From positions 3,534,001 through 3,598,000 of the forward strand of contig NZ_CP048833.1 in the NCBI RefSeq assembly GCF_012971725.1: 64,000 bases of DNA, given 5' to 3'. The notes under the pieces were generated by a model. That model searched no databases and was not told where the DNA came from. It saw nothing but the letters and a program-made list of their open reading frames with translations. Position numbers and translations under genes: made by a program. Shown in pieces: positions 1 through 10,014 of the stretch. The stretch comes from Pseudomonas multiresinivorans (lineage in GTDB: Bacteria; Pseudomonadota; Gammaproteobacteria; Pseudomonadales; Pseudomonadaceae). How positions within the stretch are numbered: position 1 is the first letter of the stretch; each line of letters begins with the position of its first letter.

Positions 1-758
1 TGCATGCTGCCCAGCATGATCTTCTCGCGCAGGGCGATGTCCGCCGGATTGGCGATCATCTGCACCAGATTGCCGTTGATCAGCCGCATCGCCTCCAGCG
101 CGTGGGGGTCGGTGAGCGGGCCGTGGCCGGTGGAGACGAAGGCCTCGATGGCATGCACCAGGGCGTCAATGCCGGTGCACGCGGAGAGAAATGGGTCCAT
201 GGTCAGGGTGGTTTCCGGGTCGATCAGCGACACATCGGGCACCACGGCCTTGCTGACGATGGAGAACTTCATCCGCTCGTCCTGGTTGGAAATGATCACG
301 AACTGCGAGACGTCCGCCGAAGTACCGGCGGTGGTCGGGATCAGGATCAGCGGCGGGCTGGGCACACGCAGGGTGTCCACGCCTTCGAACTCGAGGATGT
401 TGCGGCCGTGGGCGGCGACGATGCCGATGCCCTTGGCGCAGTCCATCGGGCTGCCACCGCCGACCGCGACTATCACGTTGCAGCCTTCGCTGCGGTAGAC
501 CTCGGCGCCGCGCATCACCTCCTCCACGCGCGGGTTGGGCGACACATCGGTGTAGCGGCAGAAGGGGATGTCCTGGGCGGCCAGGCTGGCCTCGATATCG
601 GCGACCCAACCGGCGGCGACTACCCCTGGGTCCGACACCAGCAGCACCTTGCGCGCACCGAAGGTTTTCACGTAGTTGGCGACATTGTGCCGGCATCCGG
701 CACCGAAAATGATCTCAGGCGAGACGAATTTGCGCAGTTGGCTGAGCTCGTGAGGCAT
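1..758 (-). CDS. ercA: Iron-containing alcohol dehydrogenase ErcA, 5' part
   Basis: First 252 residues of a group III iron-dependent alcohol dehydrogenase; the 3' end lies outside the window. Visible family features are the NAD-binding GGGSPMDCAKG, the PTTAGTSADVSQF stretch, and TGIDALVHAIEAF, which carries the first Asp and His metal ligands. The start is ATG at 758 (MPHELSQLRKFV). It lies 85 nt downstream of pqqH on the same strand, the position ercA has after the pqq operon in P. aeruginosa, where it is linked to the control of ethanol oxidation rather than to bulk flux. That regulatory role is from knowledge of the locus; the sequence shows only the enzyme family. Confidence 0.85.
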   Translation of the reverse strand, partial: MPHELSQLRKFVSPEIIFGAGCRHNVANYVKTFGARKVLLVSDPGVVAAGWVADIEASLAAQDIPFCRYTDVSPNPRVEEVMRGAEVYRSEGCNVIVAVGGGSPMDCAKGIGIVAAHGRNILEFEGVDTLRVPSPPLILIPTTAGTSADVSQFVIISNQDERMKFSIVSKAVVPDVSLIDPETTLTMDPFLSACTGIDALVHAIEAFVSTGHGPLTDPHALEAMRLINGNLVQMIANPADIALREKIMLGSM

Positions 759-843
759 CGGGGGCTCTGTCGTTATTGTTATGGGATATTTCCGGCAGCC
801 TACTGTATCCGTCAGGTATTGCAATGCGACCTTGGAAGACGGT

Positions 844-2637
844 TCAGACCTCCAGCAGCGCCTGGTAGAAACGCCACTCCGCCTCCAGCGCGTGGGCAAG
901 ATTGGCGGCCTGGCGGAAGCCATGGCGCTCCCCGGCATAGCGATGCACTTCCACCGGCACGCCGCGCCGGCGCAGGGATTCGACCATCGCGTCGGTCTGC
1001 GCCGGTACCACCACCGCGTCCAGTTCGCCCTGGAAGAAGATCACCGGCACCTTGATCTGCCCGGCCAGCAGCACCGGAGTTCGCTCGCGGTAACGCCCGG
1101 CGTCCTGCTGCGGATCTCCGATCAGCCAGTCCAGGTAGTCCGCCTCGAACTTGTGGGTCACCCGCGCCAGTGCCTGCGGATCGCTGACGCCATACAGGCT
1201 GGCGCCCCCGCGCAGACCGTCCAGCCGCGCCAGCGCCATCAGTGCGCTATAGCCGCCGGCACTGGCGCCACGCACGAAGACACGCTGCCGATCGATGCGC
1301 CCGGCGTTGCCGAGGCAATCCAATGCTGCGCCGATGTCTTCCACTTCCACCTGGCCCCAGCCCAGGTGCAGGCGCTCGCGATAGGCGCGGCCGTGGCCGC
1401 TGCTGCCACGGTAATTGAGATCCGCCACGGCAAAGCCGCGGCGGGTCCAGAACTGGATGCGCCCGTCGAACACTGGGTAACAGGCGGAGGTCGGACCGCC
1501 GTGTAGGAATACCACCAGCGGCGGCGCCGGCCGGTTGCCCTGCGCCGGATAGAAGAACCCGTGCCCGCACTCGTCTTCGCCCACCGGATAGTGAAATGCC
1601 TCGCCGCGGGACAATTCGGATTCCGGCAGCGGCCGTTCGCCACCGGCGAGTACCTGGGTGGAACCGTCCACCCGGCGGATCGCCAGCAGCGTCGGCAAGC
1701 GATCCGGTGCAGCGGCGATGCAATAGAAGTGGCGCTCATCCGCCGCCAGCGAGCGAAAGCGGCTGTACTCCGCCGCCAACCGGCGCTCGCCGCCACGTCC
1801 GTCATACAGCACCAGCACCCCGCGCCCCTCTTCGTAACGGGTCGCCAGCAGATTGCCGCGCAGCAGCGGCAGGAAGGTGTGCCCGCCCAGTTGCCAGGGA
1901 GCGCTGGCGTGATCGGCGGCGGCGCACGGCAAGGCCCCCAGGACCTCGTGGTACGGCTGCCAGTAGCCGGCGCAGTCGCTCAGCCAGTGCAGGCGCCCAT
2001 CCTCGGCAAAGCGCGGCTGCTGGATGGACTCGTGGCGGGCCTGCCCGGCCAGACAACGCTCTTCGCCGGCGAAGGATTCGCACAGGCGGGTGCGCGTCCA
2101 GGGCTGGTGCGGGCGATCCCACTCCACCCAGGCGATACGTTCGCCATTGCGCTCCGCCACCGGCGATGCGTAGAAGTCCGCGCCGAAGGCTATCACCCGG
2201 CGCCGGCCATCGGCGTCGAGACGAACAATACGATGGCTCACCCCGGCGCTGCCGTTCTCCTCTTCCACCGCCAAAAGTGCATTCCATGCCGGAACGAAGT
2301 GGAGGTCGCCGTAGCGACAATCATCGCGGTGGGTAATCGGCCTTGGCGTGCCGCCCAGGCGCAACCAGTACACCTGCTGGTCACCCTCTTCCACCCAGGC
2401 CACGCCATCGGTAGTTGGGCAGCAGGAGCCGCCGCCGTATTCGTAGACGCGACTGCGTACCGAAGAGCCCGGTGGCGTCAGTTCGCGGCTCTGTCCTTCG
2501 CGGCGCAGGAACAACCGGCAGCGCGCACTGACAGGGTCGAAGGCGGCCCACAGCAATCCGCCGTGGGCCACGTGCAGCTCGGCAAAGTCCCCCGCGGCGG
2601 CTACCGCGCGCTCGGCGCTCCAGTCGCTGCCGTGCAT
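844..2637 (-). CDS. pqqH: PQQ-associated S9-type peptidase PqqH
   Basis: A 597-residue prolyl-oligopeptidase-like protein: an N-terminal beta-propeller-like half and a C-terminal alpha/beta-hydrolase. The hydrolase has HGGP (oxyanion region), nucleophile Ser459 in GASAGG, Asp540 in GELDAVV and His572 in GERHGF. The start is ATG at 2637, two bases past the pqqE stop, so translation is probably coupled. PA1990, the P. aeruginosa equivalent, sits at the same place. A role in processing the PqqA peptide or in supplying PQQ is proposed for such genes; the substrate is not visible here. It reads into ercA after an 85-nt gap. Confidence 0.82.
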   Translation of the reverse strand: MHGSDWSAERAVAAAGDFAELHVAHGGLLWAAFDPVSARCRLFLRREGQSRELTPPGSSVRSRVYEYGGGSCCPTTDGVAWVEEGDQQVYWLRLGGTPRPITHRDDCRYGDLHFVPAWNALLAVEEENGSAGVSHRIVRLDADGRRRVIAFGADFYASPVAERNGERIAWVEWDRPHQPWTRTRLCESFAGEERCLAGQARHESIQQPRFAEDGRLHWLSDCAGYWQPYHEVLGALPCAAADHASAPWQLGGHTFLPLLRGNLLATRYEEGRGVLVLYDGRGGERRLAAEYSRFRSLAADERHFYCIAAAPDRLPTLLAIRRVDGSTQVLAGGERPLPESELSRGEAFHYPVGEDECGHGFFYPAQGNRPAPPLVVFLHGGPTSACYPVFDGRIQFWTRRGFAVADLNYRGSSGHGRAYRERLHLGWGQVEVEDIGAALDCLGNAGRIDRQRVFVRGASAGGYSALMALARLDGLRGGASLYGVSDPQALARVTHKFEADYLDWLIGDPQQDAGRYRERTPVLLAGQIKVPVIFFQGELDAVVVPAQTDAMVESLRRRGVPVEVHRYAGERHGFRQAANLAHALEAEWRFYQALLEV

Positions 2638-2639
2638 CC

Positions 2640-3788
2640 TCAGGCCTTGCAGATCAGTTGCGAGGCCCGCTCGTTGCGCAGGGTCAGCGCGCTGAGTGGC
2701 ATGGAGGCGGTTTCCGCCTCGCGGCGGGCATCGAGGATGATCCCGTGGTGGGCCGATTTGGCGCACACCGGGTCGGTGGCTTCGGCATCGCCGGTAAGCA
2801 TGAAGGCCTGGCAGCGGCAGCCGCCGAAGTCGCGTTCCTTTTCGTCGCAGGAACGGCACGGCTCAGGCATCCACGCATCACCGCGGAAACGGTTGAAGCC
2901 GAAGGACTCGTACCAGATGTGCTGCAGGCTGTGCTCGCGCACGTTGGGGAACTTCACCGGCAGTTGTCGTGCGCTGTGGCACGGCAGCGCGGTGCCGTCC
3001 GGGGTGACATCGAGGAACACACTGCCCCAGCCCCCCATGCAGGCCTTGGGACGTTCCTCGTAGTAGTCCGGCACCACGAAGATCAGCTTGCACGGGTTAC
3101 CTGCGGCGGCCAGGCGCTCGCGGTATTCGGAGGTGATGCGCTCGGCCCGCTGCAGCTGCTCGCGGGTCGGCAGCAGGCCGGCACGGTTCAGCTCGGCCCA
3201 GCCATAGAACTGGCAGGTGGCAAGTTCGACGAAGTCCGCCTCCAGTTCGATGCACAGCTCGATGATGCGATCGATGCTGTCGATGTTGTGCCGGTGGGTA
3301 ACGAAGTTGAGCACCATCGGGTAGCCATGGGCCTTTACCGCGCGGGCCATGGCGAGCTTCTGGGCGAACGCCTTGCGCGAGCCGGCCAGGAGGTTGTTCA
3401 CCTCCTCGTCGGCGGCCTGGAAGCTGATCTGGATATGGTCGAGCCCGGCGTCGGCGAACTCCTTCAGGCGTTTCTCGTTGAGGCCGATGCCGGAGGTGAT
3501 CAGGTTGGTGTAGAAACCCAGCCCACGCGCCGCGGCGATCAGCTCGGCGAGGTCCTGGCGCACCAGCGGCTCACCGCCGGAAAAGCCCAGCTGCGCCGCG
3601 CCCATCTCGCGGGCCTGGCGGAACACCTCGATCCATTGTGCGGTGGACAGCTCCTCGCCGCCCCTGGCGAAGTCCAGCGGATTAGAGCAGTACGGGCACT
3701 GCAGCGGGCAGCGGTAGGTCAGCTCGGCCAGCAGCCAGAGCGGCGGCCCTACCGGCGCCTCAGCGCAGCTCGATCCAGAATTGCGCAT
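2640..3788 (-). CDS. pqqE: PQQ synthesis radical SAM enzyme PqqE
   Basis: A 382-residue radical SAM protein that crosslinks the Glu and Tyr of PqqA, the first chemical step of PQQ synthesis. The [4Fe-4S]/SAM motif is C27-PLQ-C31-PY-C34, followed by GFSGGEPL. The C-terminus is Cys-rich (PCHSARQ, CRSCDEKERDFGGCRCQ), as expected for the SPASM auxiliary clusters. The ATG at 3788 gives the normal family length and overlaps the end of pqqD by 29 nt; longer in-frame starts upstream would add sequence that does not fit the family. Fourth step in the operon order A-B-C-D-E-H. Confidence 0.95.
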   Translation of the reverse strand: MRNSGSSCAEAPVGPPLWLLAELTYRCPLQCPYCSNPLDFARGGEELSTAQWIEVFRQAREMGAAQLGFSGGEPLVRQDLAELIAAARGLGFYTNLITSGIGLNEKRLKEFADAGLDHIQISFQAADEEVNNLLAGSRKAFAQKLAMARAVKAHGYPMVLNFVTHRHNIDSIDRIIELCIELEADFVELATCQFYGWAELNRAGLLPTREQLQRAERITSEYRERLAAAGNPCKLIFVVPDYYEERPKACMGGWGSVFLDVTPDGTALPCHSARQLPVKFPNVREHSLQHIWYESFGFNRFRGDAWMPEPCRSCDEKERDFGGCRCQAFMLTGDAEATDPVCAKSAHHGIILDARREAETASMPLSALTLRNERASQLICKA

Positions 3789-4038
3789 AGGCCACCTCGA
3801 GGAATGCCAGGATGTCTTCGTCGATGCCCGGCACGCCGGGGAAATCGGCACGCAGGCCATCGATGATGCCGGCGACGTCGGCTTGCCCGTCGACGCGGCC
3901 GAGAATCGCCCCGGCGCTGTCGTTGAGCTTCACCATCCCTTCAGGATAGAGCAGCACGTGGCAGCCCTGGGCCGGTTCGAATTGCAGGCGAAACCCCCGG
4001 CGCAGCGCCGGTACGCTGTCCAGCGAAGGCAGACTCAT
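3760..4038 (-). CDS. pqqD: PqqA-binding chaperone PqqD
   Basis: A 92-residue protein of the RiPP-recognition-element family. It binds the PqqA precursor peptide and presents it to PqqE. Length and sequence (FRLQFEPAQGCHVLLYPEGMVKLND, GxVDG) match PqqD. The ATG at 4038 shares one base with the pqqC stop (TGATG), which fixes the start; an in-frame upstream start is inside pqqC and unlikely. Confidence 0.94.
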   Translation of the reverse strand: MSLPSLDSVPALRRGFRLQFEPAQGCHVLLYPEGMVKLNDSAGAILGRVDGQADVAGIIDGLRADFPGVPGIDEDILAFLEVAYAQFWIELR

Positions 4039-4787
4039 CACAGCAACCCCCTGTGCCATACGCGCTCGCTCGTCACCGTGTGGTACGGCGGGCGCTGCAG
4101 TTCATAGGCCATGCTCATGGCGTCGAGCATGCTCCAGAGCACATCGAGCTTGAATTGCAGGATCTCCAGCATGCGCTCCTGGGCCTCGCGGGTGCGGTAG
4201 TGCTCCAGGGTGATACGCAGGCCGTGCTCGACATCGCGGCGCGCCTGCGACAGGCGCTTGCGGAAGTAGTCGTAGCCGCTGGCGTCGATCCACGGGTAGT
4301 GCTGCGGCCAGCTGTCCAGGCGCGACTGGTGGATCTGCGGGGCGAACAGTTCGGTCAGCGAGCTGCTGGCCGCTTCCTGCCAGCTGGCGTGGCGGGCGAA
4401 GTTGACGTAGGCGTCCACGGCAAAGCGCACGCCGGGCAGCACCAGCTCCTGGGACAGCACCTGCTCGCGGTCCAGCCCCACGGATTCAGCCAGGCGCAAC
4501 CAGGCCTCGATGCCGCCCTCCTCACCTGGAGCCCCGTCGTGATCGAGGATGCGCTGCAGCCATTCGCGGCGCACCTCGCGGTCCGGACAGTTGGCGAGGA
4601 TCGCCGCGTCCTTCAACGGAATATTCAGCTGGTAGTAGAAGCGGTTGGCCACCCAGCCCTGGATCTGCTCGCGGGTCGCGCGGCCTTCGTACATGGCCAC
4701 GTGGTACGGGTGGAAGATGTGGTAGCAGGCGCCCCTGGCGCGCAGGGCCTGTTCGAATTCGGCGGGGCTCATGGCTTCGCGGGTCAT
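4038..4787 (-). CDS. pqqC: Pyrroloquinoline-quinone synthase PqqC
   Basis: A 249-residue all-helical cofactorless oxidase that carries out the last ring closure and oxidation to PQQ. The family signatures FHPYHVAMYEGRATREQIQGW, RFYYQLNIPLKDAAIL and the long helical C-terminal half are present, and length is normal (250 residues in P. aeruginosa). It lies 25 nt downstream of pqqB and overlaps pqqD, so it is in the same transcript. Confidence 0.96.
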   Translation of the reverse strand: MTREAMSPAEFEQALRARGACYHIFHPYHVAMYEGRATREQIQGWVANRFYYQLNIPLKDAAILANCPDREVRREWLQRILDHDGAPGEEGGIEAWLRLAESVGLDREQVLSQELVLPGVRFAVDAYVNFARHASWQEAASSSLTELFAPQIHQSRLDSWPQHYPWIDASGYDYFRKRLSQARRDVEHGLRITLEHYRTREAQERMLEILQFKLDVLWSMLDAMSMAYELQRPPYHTVTSERVWHRGLL

Positions 4788-4812
4788 CGCGAGGCTCCTT
4801 CTGAAAGGGCCG

Positions 4813-5727
4813 TCACAGGAAGATGCCCATGCCGTCGAACGCCACCTCGATGCCGCGCGCGTCGAGTTCGGCGCGTTCGGGCGAGGCGATGTCGAGGATG
4901 GGATTGGTGTTGTTGATATGGATGAGCACCTTGCGCGGCCCGTCGATGCCGTCGAGCACCTCGATCATGCCGCCGGGGCCGCTCTGGGCCAGGTGGCCCA
5001 TCTCGCTGCCGAGCTTGTCGCCCACCTCGCAGACGCGCATCTCGTCGTCGCGCCAGAGCGTGCCGTCCACCAGTAGACAGTCGGCGCGGCGCATCCAGGC
5101 CAGCAGGCCGTCGTCCACCTGCCCCAGGCCCGGCGCATAGAACAGCTTGCCGCCGGTAGCGGTGTCTTCGACGAACAGGCCGATGTTGTCGCCCGGATGC
5201 GGATTGCCCCGGTGCGGTGAGTACGGCGGTGCACTGCTGCGCAGGGCGATGGCGGTGATGCGCAGGCCCGGGCAGGCCGGGATGACGAAGGGCTCGGCAT
5301 CCAATTCGATGAGCTGGTGCTTCAGCCCGCCGTTCCAGTGCGACAGCATGGGGAACAGCGGAAAGCCGGTGGACAGGTCCTGGTGGACCATCTCCGTACA
5401 CCACACCTCGTGCGGGCAGCCTTCGCGCAGGCTGAGCAGGCCGGTGGTGTGGTCGATCTGGCTGTCCAGCAGGACGATGGCGGCAATTGCCGAATCGCGC
5501 AGGCGCCGCGCCGGCTGCAGGGCCGGGAAGGACGCCAGCTGGGCGCGGATGTCGGGGGATGCGTTGCAGAGAATCCAGTTCTCGCCGTCGTCGGACAGCG
5601 CGATGGAGGATTGGCTGCGTGGCTGCGCGATCACGCTGCCGTCGCGTACGCCGCGACAGTTGCGGCAATTGCAGTTCCACTGGGGAAAGCCGCCGCCGGC
5701 GGCCGACCCGAGAATTCGGATGTGCAT
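4813..5727 (-). CDS. pqqB: PQQ synthesis protein PqqB
   Basis: A 304-residue protein of the metallo-beta-lactamase fold, needed for PQQ formation and proposed to hydroxylate the crosslinked tyrosine. The N-terminus MHIRILGSAAGGGFPQWNC and the CRNCRG zinc-type cysteines are the family hallmark. The start ATG at 5727 is only 21 nt below a strong hairpin that separates it from pqqA. Confidence 0.95.
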   Translation of the reverse strand: MHIRILGSAAGGGFPQWNCNCRNCRGVRDGSVIAQPRSQSSIALSDDGENWILCNASPDIRAQLASFPALQPARRLRDSAIAAIVLLDSQIDHTTGLLSLREGCPHEVWCTEMVHQDLSTGFPLFPMLSHWNGGLKHQLIELDAEPFVIPACPGLRITAIALRSSAPPYSPHRGNPHPGDNIGLFVEDTATGGKLFYAPGLGQVDDGLLAWMRRADCLLVDGTLWRDDEMRVCEVGDKLGSEMGHLAQSGPGGMIEVLDGIDGPRKVLIHINNTNPILDIASPERAELDARGIEVAFDGMGIFL

Positions 5728-5747
5728 GACAGTGCCCCGTGGGCAGG

Positions 5748-5767
5748 GGCCCCGGCGGACCGGGGCC
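5748..5767 (-). terminator. Hairpin between pqqA and pqqB
   Basis: A perfect 8-bp stem (GGCCCCGG / CCGGGGCC) with a 4-nt loop in the 47-nt gap between pqqA and pqqB. There is no U-run after it, so it is not a standard terminator. In other bacteria a structure here makes the short pqqA transcript much more abundant than the full operon message; the same attenuator or RNA-stabilising role is inferred here. Confidence 0.65.
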
Positions 5768-5774
5768 GAGTGGA

Positions 5775-5846
5775 TCAGCGGTTGGCGAAGTACAGGGTCA
5801 CTTCGAAGCCAAGGCGCAGGTCGGTGAAGCTAGGCTTGGTCCACAT
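5775..5846 (-). CDS. pqqA: PQQ precursor peptide PqqA
   Basis: A 23-residue ribosomal peptide, MWTKPSFTDLRLGF followed by EVTLYFANR. Glu15 and Tyr19 (E-x3-Y) are the residues joined to form PQQ. It starts at ATG 5846 after a GAGGACAG ribosome site and is the first gene of the pqqABCDEH operon. It is short enough to be missed by automatic callers, but the match to the family is complete. Confidence 0.95.
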   Translation of the reverse strand: MWTKPSFTDLRLGFEVTLYFANR

Positions 5847-6248
5847 GGGTCTGTCCTCTTTTTGTTAGGCATGGTGCCGGCAAAACCGGCAGGTCGAGTT
5901 AAACACCAGGGGGGAAGGCTCCGAATGATACTTTCGAAGGAGATTCCCCCCTGATTTGGTAGCGGGCCGGCGACAGCTGTCGCGCCCCGCCGCTACAACT
6001 GTCCCATCGCTGCGACAGCCATTGCCCGGTTGCGCCCGCGCCCTTGGGCGGCGGGCGGTCTGGCGCGGGGTTCGGCGCCCCACGCCATGTGATTCGGCAC
6101 AGGCCTTGCTCGGGCTCTCGTCGCCCGTGACCGACCGGTCTAGACTGTCCAATCCCAAGAGCCTCAGTCCTAGGATCGGTCCCACACGAAGCCGATCCCC
6201 TACAAAAACAATGCGCCGCAGTCCGACTGACGGCCGCCGGGAGTGACC
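5847..6248. promoter_or_regulatory. Divergent control region of pqqA and the sigma54 activator
   Basis: A 402-nt space with no gene. On the pqqA side there is an inverted repeat (AGGGGGGAA at 5908-5916, TTCCCCCCT at 5944-5952, with CTCC/GGAG continuing inside). Overlapping it is CTACCAAATCAGG on the minus strand (5950-5962), 104 nt above the pqqA ATG. Nearly the same 13-mer lies 105 nt above exaC, so it is a candidate activator site (ErbR/AgmR-type, inferred). I could not place a -10/-35 with confidence. Confidence 0.5.
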
Positions 6249-8177
<1,929 letters not shown>

Positions 8178-8540
8178 TCCTTTCCCTTTTCCCTTTTCCC
8201 TGCGTCCGCTGATCAGCTGGCTAACCCGCTCTACGCAACGGCCACCTGCAGGCGCAGGGAAAAAGGAGCGGACCGCACCTGGCAAGGACGGCCCGCCCAG
8301 TCGAAACGGTGATGCATTTACGGAGACAGCATTCCCTTTCCCAGGAAACTCTGTGCGCGTCTTGACACCCTCTCCCCCGCCCTCTCCCTGAAGGGAGAGG
8401 GGGTATTCGAGGGAAGCGTCCCCGCCGTGTTTTCCTGGCACGTTTGGATCAGGAAAAAACCGTGGTTGCGCCTCACACTGATCCAGTCACCTCTCCCTTC
8501 AGGGAGAGAGTCCAAGCCCGGGCTCGAGATAGCCGTCAGC
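8178..8540. repeat. Convergent gap with GGGAGAGG palindromes
   Basis: A 363-nt space between the activator gene and aldA, with no gene. It contains CCTCTCCCTGAAGGGAGAGG (8381-8402) and a second, shorter copy of the same palindrome (8490-8508). The same element recurs near 17120, 17265, 37425, 37507 and 39150. Such paired hairpins between convergent genes may end transcription from both sides. Confidence 0.7.
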
Positions 8541-9977
8541 TCACTCCTGCGCATACACCACATGGGTATGCGTGTACTCGTACAACCCATGCTTGCCGTC
8601 CGCGCCGCCGATGCCGGACTTGCGCGTGCCGGCATGGAAGCCCTGCATCGCCTCGAAGTTCTCGCGGTTGATGTAGGTCTCGCCGAAGTCCAGCTCGCGG
8701 CTGGCCTTGAGCGCGGCGCCGAGGTTGCGGGTGTAGATCGACGAGGTCAGGCCGTAGTCGCTGTCATTGGCCAGGGCGATGGCCTCGTCGAGGTCGTCCA
8801 CTACCTGGATCGGCAGCACCGGGCCGAAGATTTCCTTGCGCATGATCTCCATGTCGCCCTTGCAGCTAGCCAGCACGGTGGGCTGGTAGTGGAAGCCCTG
8901 GCCCAGGTCGGCCACCGCGCCGCCGGTGATGACCTGGGCGCCCTGCCCGGTCGCCGTGCGGACCATCTGCGCAACCTTGTCCAGGCCGATGCGGTTGACC
9001 AGCGGGCCCATGTCCAGGTCGGCCTGCACGTTCGGGTCGCCGAATCGGGTGGCGGCCATGGCGGCAGCGATCTTCTCGATGAACTGGTCGGCCACCTGGC
9101 GCTGCACGTAGACGCGCTCGGCGCAGTTGCACACCTGCCCGGTGTTGATCACCCGCGAGGCCTTGATGGCGTTTACCGCCAGCTCCAGGTCGGCGTCGGC
9201 AAGGACGATGGCCGGCGCCTTGCCGCCCAGTTCCAGGTTCAGCTTGGTGATGTTCGGCGCGGCCGCGGCCATGATCCGCGAACCGGTGGCGACGCTTCCG
9301 GTGAAACTGATCAGGTCGACGCCGGCGTGGCTGGTCAGCGCACTGCCGGCGCTGGCCCCGGTGCCGCCGACGACGTTGAACACGCCGGTGGGCAGGTCGG
9401 TTTCCGCCACCAGGCGGGCGAACTCGAAGCAGTTGATCGGCGTTTCTTCACTGGGCTTGACGACGATGGTGTTGCCGGTCAGCAGCGCCGGCGCCATCTT
9501 CCGGGCGATGAGGAAGAACGGGAAGTTCCACGGCAGGATGCCGGCTACCACACCCAGCGGCTTGCGCAGCAGGAAGATGTGCTCGCCGGCGCGGTCGCTG
9601 GTCAGCACCTCGCCTTCCAGGCGGCGCGCCCATTCGGCCATGTAGTCGAGGTAGTCGGCGGTGAAGTTGACCTCCACTTCCGCCAGTGCCGGCACCTTGC
9701 CCTGCTCGGCGGTGATGATCTTCGCCAGGCGCGGCGCGTTGGCACGTACCTTCTCGGCAATCCGGCGCAGGTAGCCGGCACGCTCGATGGCAGGCTTGGC
9801 TGCCCAGCCCTTCTGCGCCTTGCGGGCGGCGTCGATGGCGCTGTCCACCTGGGCAGCACTGGCCTCGGGGATGCGTGCCAGCAGCTCGCCGTTGGCCGGG
9901 TTGTGCACCTCGATCAACGGCTCGCCGGCGACGAAGCGGTTGTCGATGTAGTGCTGGTAGGTCGTTACTTCGGTCAT
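8541..9977 (-). CDS. aldA: NAD-dependent aldehyde dehydrogenase, AldA type
   Basis: A 478-residue aldehyde dehydrogenase. It aligns by eye along its whole length with E. coli AldA (lactaldehyde/glycolaldehyde dehydrogenase), with long identical stretches such as ILPWNFPFFLIARKMAPALL, VINTGQVCNCAERVYVQ and NRENFEAMQGFHAG. The catalytic Cys is in GQVCNC and the general base Glu in LELGGKAP. It is 37 nt downstream of the quinohemoprotein alcohol dehydrogenase on the same strand, so the pair probably oxidises an alcohol to an aldehyde in the periplasm and then the aldehyde to an acid in the cytoplasm. The substrate may be a hydroxy-aldehyde. Confidence 0.88.
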   Translation of the reverse strand: MTEVTTYQHYIDNRFVAGEPLIEVHNPANGELLARIPEASAAQVDSAIDAARKAQKGWAAKPAIERAGYLRRIAEKVRANAPRLAKIITAEQGKVPALAEVEVNFTADYLDYMAEWARRLEGEVLTSDRAGEHIFLLRKPLGVVAGILPWNFPFFLIARKMAPALLTGNTIVVKPSEETPINCFEFARLVAETDLPTGVFNVVGGTGASAGSALTSHAGVDLISFTGSVATGSRIMAAAAPNITKLNLELGGKAPAIVLADADLELAVNAIKASRVINTGQVCNCAERVYVQRQVADQFIEKIAAAMAATRFGDPNVQADLDMGPLVNRIGLDKVAQMVRTATGQGAQVITGGAVADLGQGFHYQPTVLASCKGDMEIMRKEIFGPVLPIQVVDDLDEAIALANDSDYGLTSSIYTRNLGAALKASRELDFGETYINRENFEAMQGFHAGTRKSGIGGADGKHGLYEYTHTHVVYAQE

Positions 9978-10014
9978 GAATCAGTCTCCTGCTGGGCTGT
10001 TTCTTGGGGAGCCA